Assembly: GCF_003182095.1 (NCBI RefSeq)
Contig: NZ_QGTJ01000001.1
Coordinates: 520,380-584,379 of the forward strand
Direction of reading: 5' to 3'
Source of the DNA: Plasticicumulans acidivorans
Lineage (GTDB): Bacteria > Pseudomonadota > Gammaproteobacteria > Competibacterales > Competibacteraceae
DNA: 64,000 bases
This document shows positions 1 to 12,242 of the stretch, in pieces (positions within the stretch are counted from its first letter, which is position 1; every line of letters starts with the position of its first letter). The position numbers and the translations under genes are program-made. The notes under the pieces were generated by a model that was given only the letters and a program-made list of their open reading frames with translations, did no database searches and had not been told where the DNA came from.

Positions 1-17
1 GATGGCGGCCGGCACGA

Positions 18-770
18 TCAGCTCGCGTAGCCCGTGCTCAGCGCCCGCGCCCATTCATCGCGTCCGGCGGCGACGGCCAGCTGCACCACCACCCGCGTGT
101 CATAGGGCACGGCGATCAGTTGCGCACTCCATTGGCCGTCGGCCCGGCGTTCGACGAGGGCATAACGCGCATCTGCCGAACCGGTTTCGGCGACATGAAA
201 TTCGGGCCGGTCGGCATCGAAGGCCGGCAGGCCGACGCTGCCGGGATTGACGATCAGCTGCCCGCCGCAGCGCACGCTGCGCGGCGTATGCGAATGACCG
301 CAGGCGACCAGCGCCGAGCGTTCCGCTCCCAGGCGTTCGGCAATCGTCTGCCGATCGGCGAGCCGCAGGCGACCGGCGTCGATGGTCTCCAGGCAATAGA
401 TGAGATCGCTGGCCGGTGTGCCGTGGCAGAGCAGGACTTCGTCGCTCAGGCGCAGCGTCGCCGGCTGCGCACGCAGCCAAGCGAATTCAGCGGCACCGAG
501 TGCGGCATGGGCAAAGGCATCGGAAGCGCCCATCTGCGCCGGTGCCTGCGTCAGCAGCTGCCGCTCGTGATTGCCGGCGAGGCTCGGCCAGCCGGCGGCC
601 ATCAGCCACTGCGCCGTTTCGCGCGGCAGCAGCGGGCCGGACACGCTGTCGCCGAGATTGACGATCTGGTCGACACCACGGTGGTGGATGTCGGCCGCAA
701 CGGCTTCGAGCGCCGGCAGGTTGCCGTGGATGTCGGAAACCAGCGCCAGACGCAGCGTGCAGGCGGACAT
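18..770 (-). CDS. Metallophosphoesterase family protein
   Basis: This 250-aa protein is a calcineurin-like metallophosphoesterase, probably cytoplasmic because no signal peptide is seen. The metal-binding motifs are in the usual order: D13-x-H15 near the N terminus, GD at 40-41, GNHE at 66-69, and a later CGHSHTP motif that supplies the last histidines. The fold matches small YfcE/MJ0936-like phosphodiesterases; the substrate cannot be told from the sequence. The ATG lies 2 nt after the stop of the uncharacterised gene upstream, so the two are very likely co-transcribed. The family is secure; the substrate is unknown. Confidence 0.85.
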   Translation of the reverse strand: MSACTLRLALVSDIHGNLPALEAVAADIHHRGVDQIVNLGDSVSGPLLPRETAQWLMAAGWPSLAGNHERQLLTQAPAQMGASDAFAHAALGAAEFAWLRAQPATLRLSDEVLLCHGTPASDLIYCLETIDAGRLRLADRQTIAERLGAERSALVACGHSHTPRSVRCGGQLIVNPGSVGLPAFDADRPEFHVAETGSADARYALVERRADGQWSAQLIAVPYDTRVVVQLAVAAGRDEWARALSTGYAS

Positions 771-772
771 GC

Positions 773-1705
773 TCAGGCCGCCGCGAGCGTGTCGAGTTCG
801 TCGCGGGCGGTCTGCGCCAGCCCAGCCCAGTACCGGGCATCCGGCGTGATGTTCTGCAACACCAGGCCATCGAGCTCACGGCGGAAACGGCTGCCGGGAT
901 CGCGCAGTTCATCGAGCACCGCGGCCAGAAAGCGGCGTTCCTCGCCACCGAAGATCAGCCAGGCATGATCGGCAGGCTCCTGCAGGTATTCAGTGGCGCT
1001 GCCGGCACGGATCGCCTGCAGGCGCTGGTCGATGCCAGCAATGAACGTGCGCTGCTTGGTGACGAAGAAATCGATGACCCGTTCCGCCTCGGCGGCCAGC
1101 TGACGCTCCAGCGCGGACTGATCCGGGGCAATCCAGGCCGGCGTCAGACCCTTCATGTAACGCATCGCCGAGGTTTCGAACTTGCCGCTGGACTGATTGA
1201 CGAAGGCCGGCACCAGCTCGGTGCCACCGTCGCAGGCCAGACTCGCCGCGACCAGATCGCTCAAGCGCGGACAGTCGCCACCGCGGCCGGCCGCCGCGCG
1301 CAGCACGCGCAGCGCCTGCGCACAGAACAATTCACCGTCGATCGAGTAGGTGCCGATGGCGATGTGGCCGGCCTGTGAGCCGCTGAGCCAGGTCTTGCCG
1401 TCGCGCTTGCTGCTCGATGAGCTGCCGCTGCGGTCCTGCACCAGCGCGCCACCGATCTGCACTGAAAAACGTTCGCGCTGCTCGGCATACAGCAGGGAAA
1501 ACAGCAGCTGGCGCTTGCGCACGGTCTCGGCGATGCGGCGCGCCAGATGCGTCGGCAGTTCGTCTTCGCGATTGAACACCCGCACGAAATTGACGCTGCC
1601 GGAACCGATCGACGCCAGGTCGCTGAGGATGCCGCCGCGCGCGGTGCGCGGCGCACCCAGCAACACGGCACCACCGCTGAGGACCACCGGTTTGCTCCGC
1701 CCCAT
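773..1705 (-). CDS. Uncharacterised 310-aa protein
   Basis: I do not recognise this family. The ATG at 1705 is preceded by GGAGG at a suitable distance; a GTG 18 nt further upstream is in frame but has no better ribosome site. The predicted protein is soluble. Its N-terminal half has strand-like features and a low-complexity serine stretch (RSGSSSSSKR, near residue 95), and the C-terminal half is helical and charged (about residues 190-310). A short GGTELVP motif and a CPRLSD stretch stand out but match nothing I know. Its stop is 2 nt before the phosphoesterase start, so the pair is an operon and may act together. Codon use resembles the neighbours, which supports a real gene. Confidence 0.65.
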   Translation of the reverse strand: MGRSKPVVLSGGAVLLGAPRTARGGILSDLASIGSGSVNFVRVFNREDELPTHLARRIAETVRKRQLLFSLLYAEQRERFSVQIGGALVQDRSGSSSSSKRDGKTWLSGSQAGHIAIGTYSIDGELFCAQALRVLRAAAGRGGDCPRLSDLVAASLACDGGTELVPAFVNQSSGKFETSAMRYMKGLTPAWIAPDQSALERQLAAEAERVIDFFVTKQRTFIAGIDQRLQAIRAGSATEYLQEPADHAWLIFGGEERRFLAAVLDELRDPGSRFRRELDGLVLQNITPDARYWAGLAQTARDELDTLAAA

Positions 1706-1820
1706 GCCTGCCACCCTCCGCACACCCTTGCATCTGGGCGAGGATAGACGTCCGCGCAGGCCTTGCGAATTGCCCTATTGCCGGCACCGCCCCGTGCAGC
1801 GGGAAAGCACGCCGCGGTTC

Positions 1821-2327
1821 TTAGCCCGCCATCACATTGGCACCAACCTGATGGCTGGCATTGATGCGGCCCGGGCGCTTGCTGTCGACGACGGGCTCGA
1901 CATCTTCCATGTCCGGCGACGGATCGGAGCCGCTGGCCACGAAATCTTCCAGTGAAATGCTCGCCAGAAAGGCATTGATGCGGGCGCTGAGATCGTTCCA
2001 CATCGCATGCGTGCGACAGGCCTCGCTGCCATGACAGTTGGCCTTGCCGCCACAGTGGGTCATGTCAACGGTTTCATCCACCGCAGCGATGATTTCCGCC
2101 ATGCTGATGCGATTGGCCGGCCGGGCCAGACGATAGCCGCCCCCCGGACCGCGCACACCCTCGACCAGCCCACAACGCCGCAGCTTGGCGAACAGCTGCT
2201 CCAGGTATGACAGCGAAATGCCCTGGCTGCGGGAAATATCGGCCAGTGCGACAGGACCGGAACGGTGATTATTGGCAATGTCCATCATGGCTGTTACCGC
2301 GTAACGGCCTTTGGTCGATAGCTTCAT
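1821..2327 (-). CDS. iscR: Fe-S cluster-responsive Rrf2-family regulator IscR
   Basis: IscR senses iron-sulfur cluster status and controls Fe-S assembly genes. The 168-aa protein begins [14 protein letters not shown], the canonical IscR start, so the ATG at 2327 is preferred over one 54 nt upstream. A winged-helix DNA-binding domain fills residues 1 to about 75. The [2Fe-2S] ligands C92, C98, C104 and H107 lie at exactly the E. coli IscR numbering, which separates it from nitrite-responsive NsrR. A type-1 IscR site overlaps its own promoter, pointing to autorepression. Unlike the usual locus, no iscSUA genes follow; the next genes are an unknown protein and a phosphoesterase. Confidence 0.93.
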   Translation of the reverse strand: MKLSTKGRYAVTAMMDIANNHRSGPVALADISRSQGISLSYLEQLFAKLRRCGLVEGVRGPGGGYRLARPANRISMAEIIAAVDETVDMTHCGGKANCHGSEACRTHAMWNDLSARINAFLASISLEDFVASGSDPSPDMEDVEPVVDSKRPGRINASHQVGANVMAG

Positions 2328-2402
2328 TGGTCTCACCAAAAGTGGCTTGGAGCGAATACTGCCTGCATGGACAGCCCCCACAGATCATGTGGGAAGCCTA
2401 CG

Positions 2403-2427
2403 AAAGCCGACTAAAATGGTCAACTAT
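2403..2427 (-). promoter_or_regulatory. IscR type-1 binding site over the iscR promoter
   Basis: Read on the minus strand, these 25 bases fit the published IscR type-1 consensus (ATASYYGACTRWWWYAGTCRRSTAT) at 23 positions by my count. They include TTGACC, which can serve as the -35 element, and the half TTTTAGTCGG. A weak -10 (TAGGCT) follows 17 nt after TTGACC. The site is about 75 nt upstream of the iscR ATG, as expected for autorepression by [2Fe-2S]-IscR. It overlaps the last codons of the DUF1249 gene. Confidence 0.8.
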
Positions 2428-2830
2428 TTTGCACTGCAGCAGGACGCCAACTTCCGTGGCCTTGATAAAGGCAATAACCGAGCCATCTTGCGAGAAAACG
2501 ATTGACGTGACTGCGCAGCCGCAGCTGCTGCTCGACAAGCTCGGTTTCGAGCTCGAACACCGGCCAGTGACGCAAACGCGCCACCATGACTTCGGCCTGT
2601 CGGGCGTCATGGTAGATGCGCACCCGCAGGCCGGGCTCATCCCAGCAGCGCTGTCCGCCATCGATAAAGCGGTAAGTCAAATCCAGTTCGCTGGTAAAGC
2701 GAAAGCGCTCGCGCACCGTCATGTGTACATCGAGTGCACCGGCAGCCGATGACACCCATGAAGTCGCCGCTGGCGGCATCGCGGGGACCAGCCTGCGCAG
2801 CTGCATGTAGTTGCGCTCATAGCTGTCCAT
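2420..2830 (-). CDS. DUF1249 family protein (YqiB-like)
   Basis: A 136-aa cytoplasmic protein beginning MDSYERNYMQLRRLVP, typical of DUF1249. The signature LTYRF and then LRVRIYHDARQAEV in the middle is the family hallmark. The frame stays open for 106 further codons upstream, but family length and the conserved DSYERNY start favour the ATG at 2830. The family's function is unknown; in enterobacteria it sits between genes for an ADP-ribose pyrophosphatase and a cAMP phosphodiesterase. Here it lies between iscR and the divergent ppsA. Its stop codon lies inside the IscR site. Confidence 0.8.
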   Translation of the reverse strand: MDSYERNYMQLRRLVPAMPPAATSWVSSAAGALDVHMTVRERFRFTSELDLTYRFIDGGQRCWDEPGLRVRIYHDARQAEVMVARLRHWPVFELETELVEQQLRLRSHVNRFLARWLGYCLYQGHGSWRPAAVQNS

Positions 2831-3207
2831 CAGACCGGCGAAACTGCCCGGCCTGACGTCGAGTCCACGAACATGACATGCCGCCAGCCACGGCTTCACG
2901 ATTGCCGATACCTCACAGATCACCTGCTGGGAATGCTCATGCTGCCATGCAAACACGCATCGGCGGCATCCCGATCCTGAAAAAGCGGTTCCCCCCTTTA
3001 TAGAGGCGACATTATAATTAGCGCCCTTGCACAACCCGCCAGTCCACGCCATTCGGCAGACGAGGCGCAAGGTTGAACCTACGCCCGACGAGCGCGCTGG
3101 GACGCCCCTGTCGAGCGTTAGGTGGCAAAGAGGCCAGCGCTGATGCACGAGGCGCGGCAGCCTCTGCGGTTTTCAGTCGCGTTTATTTAAAGTCAAGGGG
3201 AACTACA
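2831..3207. other. Intergenic region between DUF1249 gene and ppsA, with likely ppsA promoter
   Basis: A 377-bp gap between divergent genes. On the plus strand a perfect TATAAT lies at 3013-3018 in a locally AT-rich patch; no strong -35 is seen at the right distance, so an activator may be needed. If this is the ppsA promoter, the leader is about 185 nt. That leader is GC-rich with small inverted repeats but no riboswitch I recognise. The DUF1249 frame is open through most of it on the minus strand, which I take as a GC-rich artefact. Confidence 0.5.
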
Positions 3208-5580
<2,373 letters not shown>

Positions 5581-5607
5581 GCCCCAGCCAGCAGCGGTAT
5601 GATCAAA

Positions 5608-5637
5608 GGGCGCGGTGCAAACCGCGCCCTTTTGTTT
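5608..5637 (+). terminator. Rho-independent terminator after ppsA
   Basis: A 9-bp perfect GC-rich stem (GGGCGCGGT / ACCGCGCCC) with a GCAA tetraloop is followed by TTTTGTTT. It lies 28 nt after the ppsA stop. Confidence 0.93.
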
Positions 5638-5726
5638 GCGTCGCCGCGACATTCCCCCGGTCCTAACGACGCTTCAGCGGTTCTCCCCCCGAACCACACT
5701 GCCAACCTTTTGACTGGAGACCTTGC

Positions 5727-7115
5727 ATGAAGCCCCAACCACCGCGTGGATTCCGCGGTCCCTCCCTGCTTATCGGCCTGCTGCTTACTTTAGTATCCAT
5801 GCCGAGTTTTGCTGGCGGTGATGCCCACACCGCCAACGTATTCTTCTGGACAGCCCTGATGCTGCTGGCCGGCAAGATCGGCGGCCTTGTCGAGCGCTGG
5901 AAACAACCGCCGGTGCTTGGCGAGCTGCTGGCCGGCGTATTGCTTGGCAATCTGGTGCTGTTCGGTTTTGACGGCCTGGAGCCCGTCAAGCAAGACCCGA
6001 TCGAGGGCTTCCTCGCCCAGCTCGGCGTCGTAATCCTGCTGTTTCAGGTCGGGCTGGAGTCGAACGTCGCCACCATGCGCCGGGTCGGTGTTGCCGCGTT
6101 CCTCGTCGCCTGCGCCGGTGTCGCAGCCCCGTTCGCCCTTGGCACCCTAGTCGTTGGCCCCTTGCTGTTCCCCAATCTGTCGTGGAACGGCTGGCTGTTC
6201 CTCGGCGCCACCCTGACCGCGACCTCCGTCGGCATCACCGGCCGGGTGTTCCGCGACATGGGCCAGCTGCACACGACTGAAGCGCAGATCATCCTCGGCG
6301 CTGCCGTCATCGACGATGTCATCGGTCTGGTCATCCTTGCCGTGGTATCCGCCATCATCAGCACCGGCGCCGTCGACCTGCTGTCAGTGCTGTGGATCGT
6401 GGTCAAGGCCGTGCTATTCCTCGGCGGAGCGATTGCACTCGGCCAGTATTCGGCCCGCGCATTGGGACGCGTGTTCTCACGTATCCACACCGGCTCCGGG
6501 ATGAAGGTCACGCTGGCGATCTCCTTCTGTCTGCTGCTTTCCGCCCTCGCCTACCTGATCGGTCTGGCGCCGATCGTTGGTGCCTTCGCTGCCGGTCTGG
6601 TACTCGACGACGTCGCGTTCGAGGACTTTGCCGACCCCGAAATCAACGGCCTGATCCGCTCCGCCGTCAATGACGCCGACGCCAAAACCCGCGAAAACGT
6701 CGAACACGTGCTGCTCGAACATCGCCAGCACCATCTCGATGCCCTGGTCGCCCCGCTGGGCCACTTCGTGGTGCCGCTGTTCTTCGTCTACACCGGCATG
6801 CAGGTCAACCTGAGTACGCTGTTCGACCCACATGCACTGCTGCTCGCGCTGGCCGTAACGGTCATCGCCTTCGGCGGCAAGCTGGTCTCCGGACTCGTCG
6901 CCGGGCCGGTCGACAAATGGCTGGTCGGCTGGGGTATGGCACCGCGCGGCGAAGTCGGTTTGATCTTTGCCATCGTCGGCAAGCAGCTGGGCGTCGTCAG
7001 TGCCGAAGAGTTCTCGGTCATCGTGCTGGTGGTGATTCTGACGACACTGCTGACCCCGCTGATTCTGGGGCAACTGCTGCGCCGTAAGGCAGCCGCAGCC
7101 TCCACCGCAGCCTGA
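5727..7115 (+). CDS. CPA2-family cation:proton antiporter (KefB/NapA-like)
   Basis: A 462-aa inner-membrane protein of the monovalent cation:proton antiporter-2 family. About 12 hydrophobic helices follow a short N-terminal segment that could be a signal peptide or first helix (ends near SFAGG, residue 30). Family motifs are visible: PPVLGELLAGVLLGN, LFQVGLES, the ATSVGITGRVF unwound-helix motif, and GAAVIDDVIGL, whose two acidic residues carry the transported ions. No C-terminal RCK/TrkA nucleotide domain is present, so it is not a full Kef potassium efflux system; Na+/H+ or K+/H+ exchange is likely. Its stop is 2 nt from gluQ, suggesting co-transcription. Confidence 0.88.
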   Translation: MKPQPPRGFRGPSLLIGLLLTLVSMPSFAGGDAHTANVFFWTALMLLAGKIGGLVERWKQPPVLGELLAGVLLGNLVLFGFDGLEPVKQDPIEGFLAQLGVVILLFQVGLESNVATMRRVGVAAFLVACAGVAAPFALGTLVVGPLLFPNLSWNGWLFLGATLTATSVGITGRVFRDMGQLHTTEAQIILGAAVIDDVIGLVILAVVSAIISTGAVDLLSVLWIVVKAVLFLGGAIALGQYSARALGRVFSRIHTGSGMKVTLAISFCLLLSALAYLIGLAPIVGAFAAGLVLDDVAFEDFADPEINGLIRSAVNDADAKTRENVEHVLLEHRQHHLDALVAPLGHFVVPLFFVYTGMQVNLSTLFDPHALLLALAVTVIAFGGKLVSGLVAGPVDKWLVGWGMAPRGEVGLIFAIVGKQLGVVSAEEFSVIVLVVILTTLLTPLILGQLLRRKAAAASTAA

Positions 7116-7117
7116 GG

Positions 7118-8068
7118 ATGCCGGCCGACCCCGTGATACCCGTCGGCCGCTTCGCACCATCCCCGACCGGCGCCCTGCACTTCGGCTCGCTGCTGACCGC
7201 ACTCGCCAGCTGGCTCGACGCGCGTGCCGGTGGCGGCCGCTGGCTGGTGCGCATCGAAGACATCGACACGCCACGGGTCGTCCCCGGCGCGGCCGATGAC
7301 ATCCTGCGCACTTTGGAGGCTTGCGGTCTTTACTGGGATGGCACGCCGGTATGGCAGAGCCAGCGCCTAGAACTGTACGCACAGGTGCTGGAGCAACTGC
7401 AGCAGGCGGGGCTGCTGTACTTGTGCCGCTGCAGCCGCTCGCGACTTGCTGCCACGGCGCGTCGCGGTCCCTGCGGCCTGATCTACCCGGGGTACTGCCG
7501 CGATGCCGGATTGCCCCTCGATCAAGCCGGCGCTCTGCGCCTGCGCACCGATGCTGGCGAGGTGCACTTCACCGACCGCGTTCAGGGCAAATTCAAGCAG
7601 TCACTGCATGCGGAAGTCGGTGACTTCGTCCTGCGCCGAGCTGACGGCTTGTATGCCTATCAGCTCGTCGTCGTCGTCGATGACGCCTTACAGCAGGTTA
7701 CGGACATCGTCCGCGGCGCGGATCTGCTCGATTCGACGCCCCGGCAGATCTACCTGCAACGCCTGCTCGGCTATCCAGCACCGAGCTATGCCCATGTTCC
7801 GCTGGCGGTCGATGCCAAAGGCGACAAGCTGTCGAAGCTGACCCACGCGCGGGCGATCGACTGCACACGGGCACACCTGGCACTTTGGGATGCCCTGGAG
7901 TTCCTCGGCCAGCAGCCACCAGACCCATTACGCGGCGCCGACGTCTCTTCAGTCCTTGACTGGGCACGTCAGCACTGGGCGATGTCGCAGGTGCCAAGCG
8001 TCCTGCATCGGCAGTGGCCAACACCGGTCGACACGGCGGCAGGGGCGATTGCCACCCCATCTTCGTAA
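7118..8068 (+). CDS. gluQ: Glutamyl-Q tRNA(Asp) synthetase
   Basis: GluQ-RS attaches glutamate to the queuosine base at the wobble position of tRNA(Asp). The 316-aa protein has the class I catalytic core of GluRS and lacks the anticodon-binding domain. The HIGH-like motif is HFGS (21-24) and the KMSKS-like motif is KLSK near residue 238. The zinc site C103-x-C105 ... Y123-x3-C127 matches that of E. coli YadB. In many proteobacteria this gene sits next to dksA; here it follows an antiporter gene. The last ~25 residues are low-complexity and probably not conserved. Confidence 0.93.
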   Translation: MPADPVIPVGRFAPSPTGALHFGSLLTALASWLDARAGGGRWLVRIEDIDTPRVVPGAADDILRTLEACGLYWDGTPVWQSQRLELYAQVLEQLQQAGLLYLCRCSRSRLAATARRGPCGLIYPGYCRDAGLPLDQAGALRLRTDAGEVHFTDRVQGKFKQSLHAEVGDFVLRRADGLYAYQLVVVVDDALQQVTDIVRGADLLDSTPRQIYLQRLLGYPAPSYAHVPLAVDAKGDKLSKLTHARAIDCTRAHLALWDALEFLGQQPPDPLRGADVSSVLDWARQHWAMSQVPSVLHRQWPTPVDTAAGAIATPSS

Positions 8069-8779
8069 ACGCTGTTGATGCTGGCAAAGGCAAATTCATC
8101 GGCTAACTTAGAACATTCCCACATTCGCAACGCGTGCAGTTTCACAAAACGAAAACATACTGCCGCATAACAAACAAAATAAGGGAAAACCCTAATATCA
8201 CAGCTGAATCCATGCGGATGAAATGGGAATACAAAAGCTATCGAACGCGCAACACAAACAGCTATAAAAACAACATATTGTTTTGCTGCTTCGCACCATT
8301 TCTCGACCATGTAGATGAAATATTGACTTTATCCAGAATGCTGGGAAAGAATGCAGACGCGTTCGTGACACAGTTCATAACAACCATATGCAGGTCACAG
8401 CCACATTCGGCAGTTGCATTCGGGGGAATGTCTTGCCAAGACTCAATTGCGCCGAGTTTCAGCGCTTTCAGTGCCAGAGCGAATCATTTCCTATAATGGC
8501 ACGCCAAACTCACGCTTCACGTGAGCCCTCTTGTTATTGCGTTAACGCTTTTTCGAGTGCCTGCAGAATCTGCAGCGACTCGTTTTCTTATTTCATTTCT
8601 TGTTTTTCATTGCCATCAGGACAGCGGATCGCTGCGGCCTTTCCGTAAGGTGCTGCCGCTGCGTGTTAAACGCATGCGGCAATGGCCGGGAGCTGCATTG
8701 TCGCCCAGGCGCCAATGCCCGTTTTTGGGGGTCGCCTCCGTCTCAGGAGGCTCAATGTTGACCAGAGGAGAAGCTTGTC
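8069..8779. other. AT-rich non-coding region upstream of acs
   Basis: A 711-bp stretch clearly richer in A+T than the rest of the window, especially 8100-8500. Open frames on both strands give proteins without family features, and I see no good start or codon pattern, so I call no gene. A TATAAT at 8492-8497 could be the acs promoter, giving a leader of about 280 nt. Close to acs a perfect 6-bp hairpin (GCCTCC/GGAGGC, 8734-8751) sits just before the ribosome site AGAGGAGA. The region is long enough for complex regulation or a small RNA, which I cannot confirm. Confidence 0.45.
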
Positions 8780-10717
<1,938 letters not shown>

Positions 10718-10741
10718 GCCGTCCGCTTCCGCACGATCATG

Positions 10742-10777
10742 GCCCGGCCCCGCGACTCGCAGGGCCGGGCTTTTCAT
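10742..10777 (+). terminator. Rho-independent terminator after acs
   Basis: A 9-bp perfect stem GCCCGGCCC / GGGCCGGGC with an 11-nt loop is followed by TTTTCATTT, 24 nt after the acs stop. Confidence 0.9.
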
Positions 10778-10867
10778 TTAGCGAAAGCTATTGCGCAGGC
10801 AGCATTGCAAGTCCTAGGCGCTACACCGATGATTCCTACGTGGACCGCATGAAGACGGAGGCCACCG

Positions 10868-11155
10868 ATGAGTGACATGGACCCGATCGTCGGCAACTGG
10901 TACCGCGACCTCGAATCTCAGGGCTGCTTCGAAGTCGTTGCCTTCGATGAAGATGCCCGTACCGTCGAAATCCAGTATCAGGAGGGTGAGGTCGAAGAAA
11001 TCGAGCTCGATGCCTGGTACGACATGGTGCTCGAAGGTATCGACACACCCGACGACTGGAATGGCGCATTCGACGATCTCAACGGCGAGGATCTCGGCTA
11101 TTCCGATGCCGACACCCGGCGCAGCCGCGAAGATCCACTCGGAGAAGTGGACTGA
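10868..11155 (+). CDS. Small acidic protein, DUF6763-like
   Basis: A 95-aa, strongly acidic protein. The N-terminal pattern GNWYRDLESQGCFEVVAFDE, then TVEIQYQEGEVEEIELDAW, gives a small beta-rich fold in which a Trp-containing strand, FEVVA and VEIQY repeat the pattern I associate with DUF6763 proteins of gammaproteobacteria. That family name is from memory and unverified. The C-terminal half is enriched in Asp/Glu (GAFDDLNGEDLGYSD). An AGGCCACCG stretch precedes the ATG. A nearly equally long open frame overlaps it in another phase (10872-11159) but is Ser/Thr-rich and looks like a shadow. Function unknown. Confidence 0.72.
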   Translation: MSDMDPIVGNWYRDLESQGCFEVVAFDEDARTVEIQYQEGEVEEIELDAWYDMVLEGIDTPDDWNGAFDDLNGEDLGYSDADTRRSREDPLGEVD

Positions 11156-11430
11156 GTGAGCCCCTGCACGGCACGCTCACTCGCGGCCGTCAGCGCTATC
11201 CGCCTGCATCATTCTCTATCCCGGTGCTTCGGCGGCGGGTATCCGCTCTGTCTGCAGCCTGTCTCGACGCCTTGAAGCCAACGTTTCGCGGCGGTGTGTG
11301 CCGACCGTATCGGCGCGCCGCGAGCATGGGCGTCCGCCTGTGCCCCGATTGGCTGCCTCGCGGGCGGGCGCGTATGCTCGGGCGCCCCAACCACCGGCCG
11401 CCGTGCCTGCGCTCCGCTTCGAGGTTTCCG

Positions 11431-12231
11431 ATGAGAACGTACCTGCCTCTTCTCGCCGCGGCCCTGCTGCTCGGCGCCTGCGCCGGCCAGGGCGAAAGCA
11501 CCGATCTGCGACCACGCAGTGTGCTCACACCACAGCAGCTGGAAACCACCGCCCGCGAGGCCACCGATCAGCTGCGCGACACGCAGCCGCTGCTGCGTGA
11601 GCGCGAAACCAACAGCTACGTGCGCTGCGTCGCCGATGCGCTGATCCGAGCTCTGCCGGGTGATCCGGGCAACTGGCGGGTCACGGTCTTCATCGACAAT
11701 TCGCCGAACGCCTTTGCTCTGCCGGGCGGCGACATCGGTCTCACCGCCGGTCTGCTGCGCGTACTCGACAACCAGGACCGGCTGGCAGCCGTCATCGCTC
11801 ACATGATCGCCCACCAGCAGGCGGGGGACATCAGCGCGCGCGCCGCCGAACATCCGTTGCCACTCGGCACGCCGGTGAGCCGCGAAACCCTCGGTGTGCT
11901 CGGTGTAGGCCCCTCGCTCGGCACCTTGCAGCCCTTCGATGCCGCACAGGAGGCCACCGCCGATCAGACGGCCCTGCAGCTGATGGGGCGTGCCGGCTTC
12001 AACCCGGCCGCCGCCGAACACGCCTGGAAGGCGCTGCAGGCCGAGCGTGCGCTCGCCGCCGCCGGCAACGGCACGACGCCCGAGATCCTGACCATGCACC
12101 CGGCCGATCACGGCCGCCTGTCGGCACTGGCCAGCGTCCCGCCCCAGGCCATTCAGGACTTCGACAACCGGCGCCTGCGCAACCAGCGTCCGGAGTGCGG
12201 CGGCCGCGAGCCCGGCGAGTACACCTTCTGA
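11431..12231 (+). CDS. M48-type lipoprotein with altered zinc motif (HMIAH)
   Basis: A 266-aa predicted lipoprotein: an N-terminal hydrophobic segment ends in LLLGAC with lipobox C17. The body resembles the LoiP/YcaL/BepA M48 metallopeptidase family: VIDNS-like strand, NAFALPGG, then residues 120-128 VIAHMIAHQ, and downstream EATAD ahead of LMGRAGFNP. In active members the zinc motif is HExxH; here it reads H124-M-I-A-H128, so the catalytic Glu is Met. The two His ligands and the third-ligand Glu (ExxAD) are kept. A zinc-binding, non-hydrolytic role such as chaperone-like quality control at the outer membrane is a reasonable inference. The upstream frame is open, but ATG 11431 gives the proper signal. 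Confidence 0.82.
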   Translation: MRTYLPLLAAALLLGACAGQGESTDLRPRSVLTPQQLETTAREATDQLRDTQPLLRERETNSYVRCVADALIRALPGDPGNWRVTVFIDNSPNAFALPGGDIGLTAGLLRVLDNQDRLAAVIAHMIAHQQAGDISARAAEHPLPLGTPVSRETLGVLGVGPSLGTLQPFDAAQEATADQTALQLMGRAGFNPAAAEHAWKALQAERALAAAGNGTTPEILTMHPADHGRLSALASVPPQAIQDFDNRRLRNQRPECGGREPGEYTF

Positions 12232-12242
12232 GCCCTGCCGGC

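Noticed and set aside
8134..8496. 120-codon open frame in the AT-rich gap before acs
   Set aside because: No good ribosome site, no family similarity, and unusual residue makeup; overlapping frames of similar length exist on the other strand.
8492..8520. Sigma-54 type promoter (TGGCAC element) before acs
   Set aside because: The -12 half (TTGC at the right distance) is missing; the TATAAT overlapping it is the better candidate.
10872..11159. Second open frame overlapping the DUF6763-like gene
   Set aside because: It is Ser/Thr-rich with no family features; the chosen frame gives an acidic protein with a known pattern and a better start.
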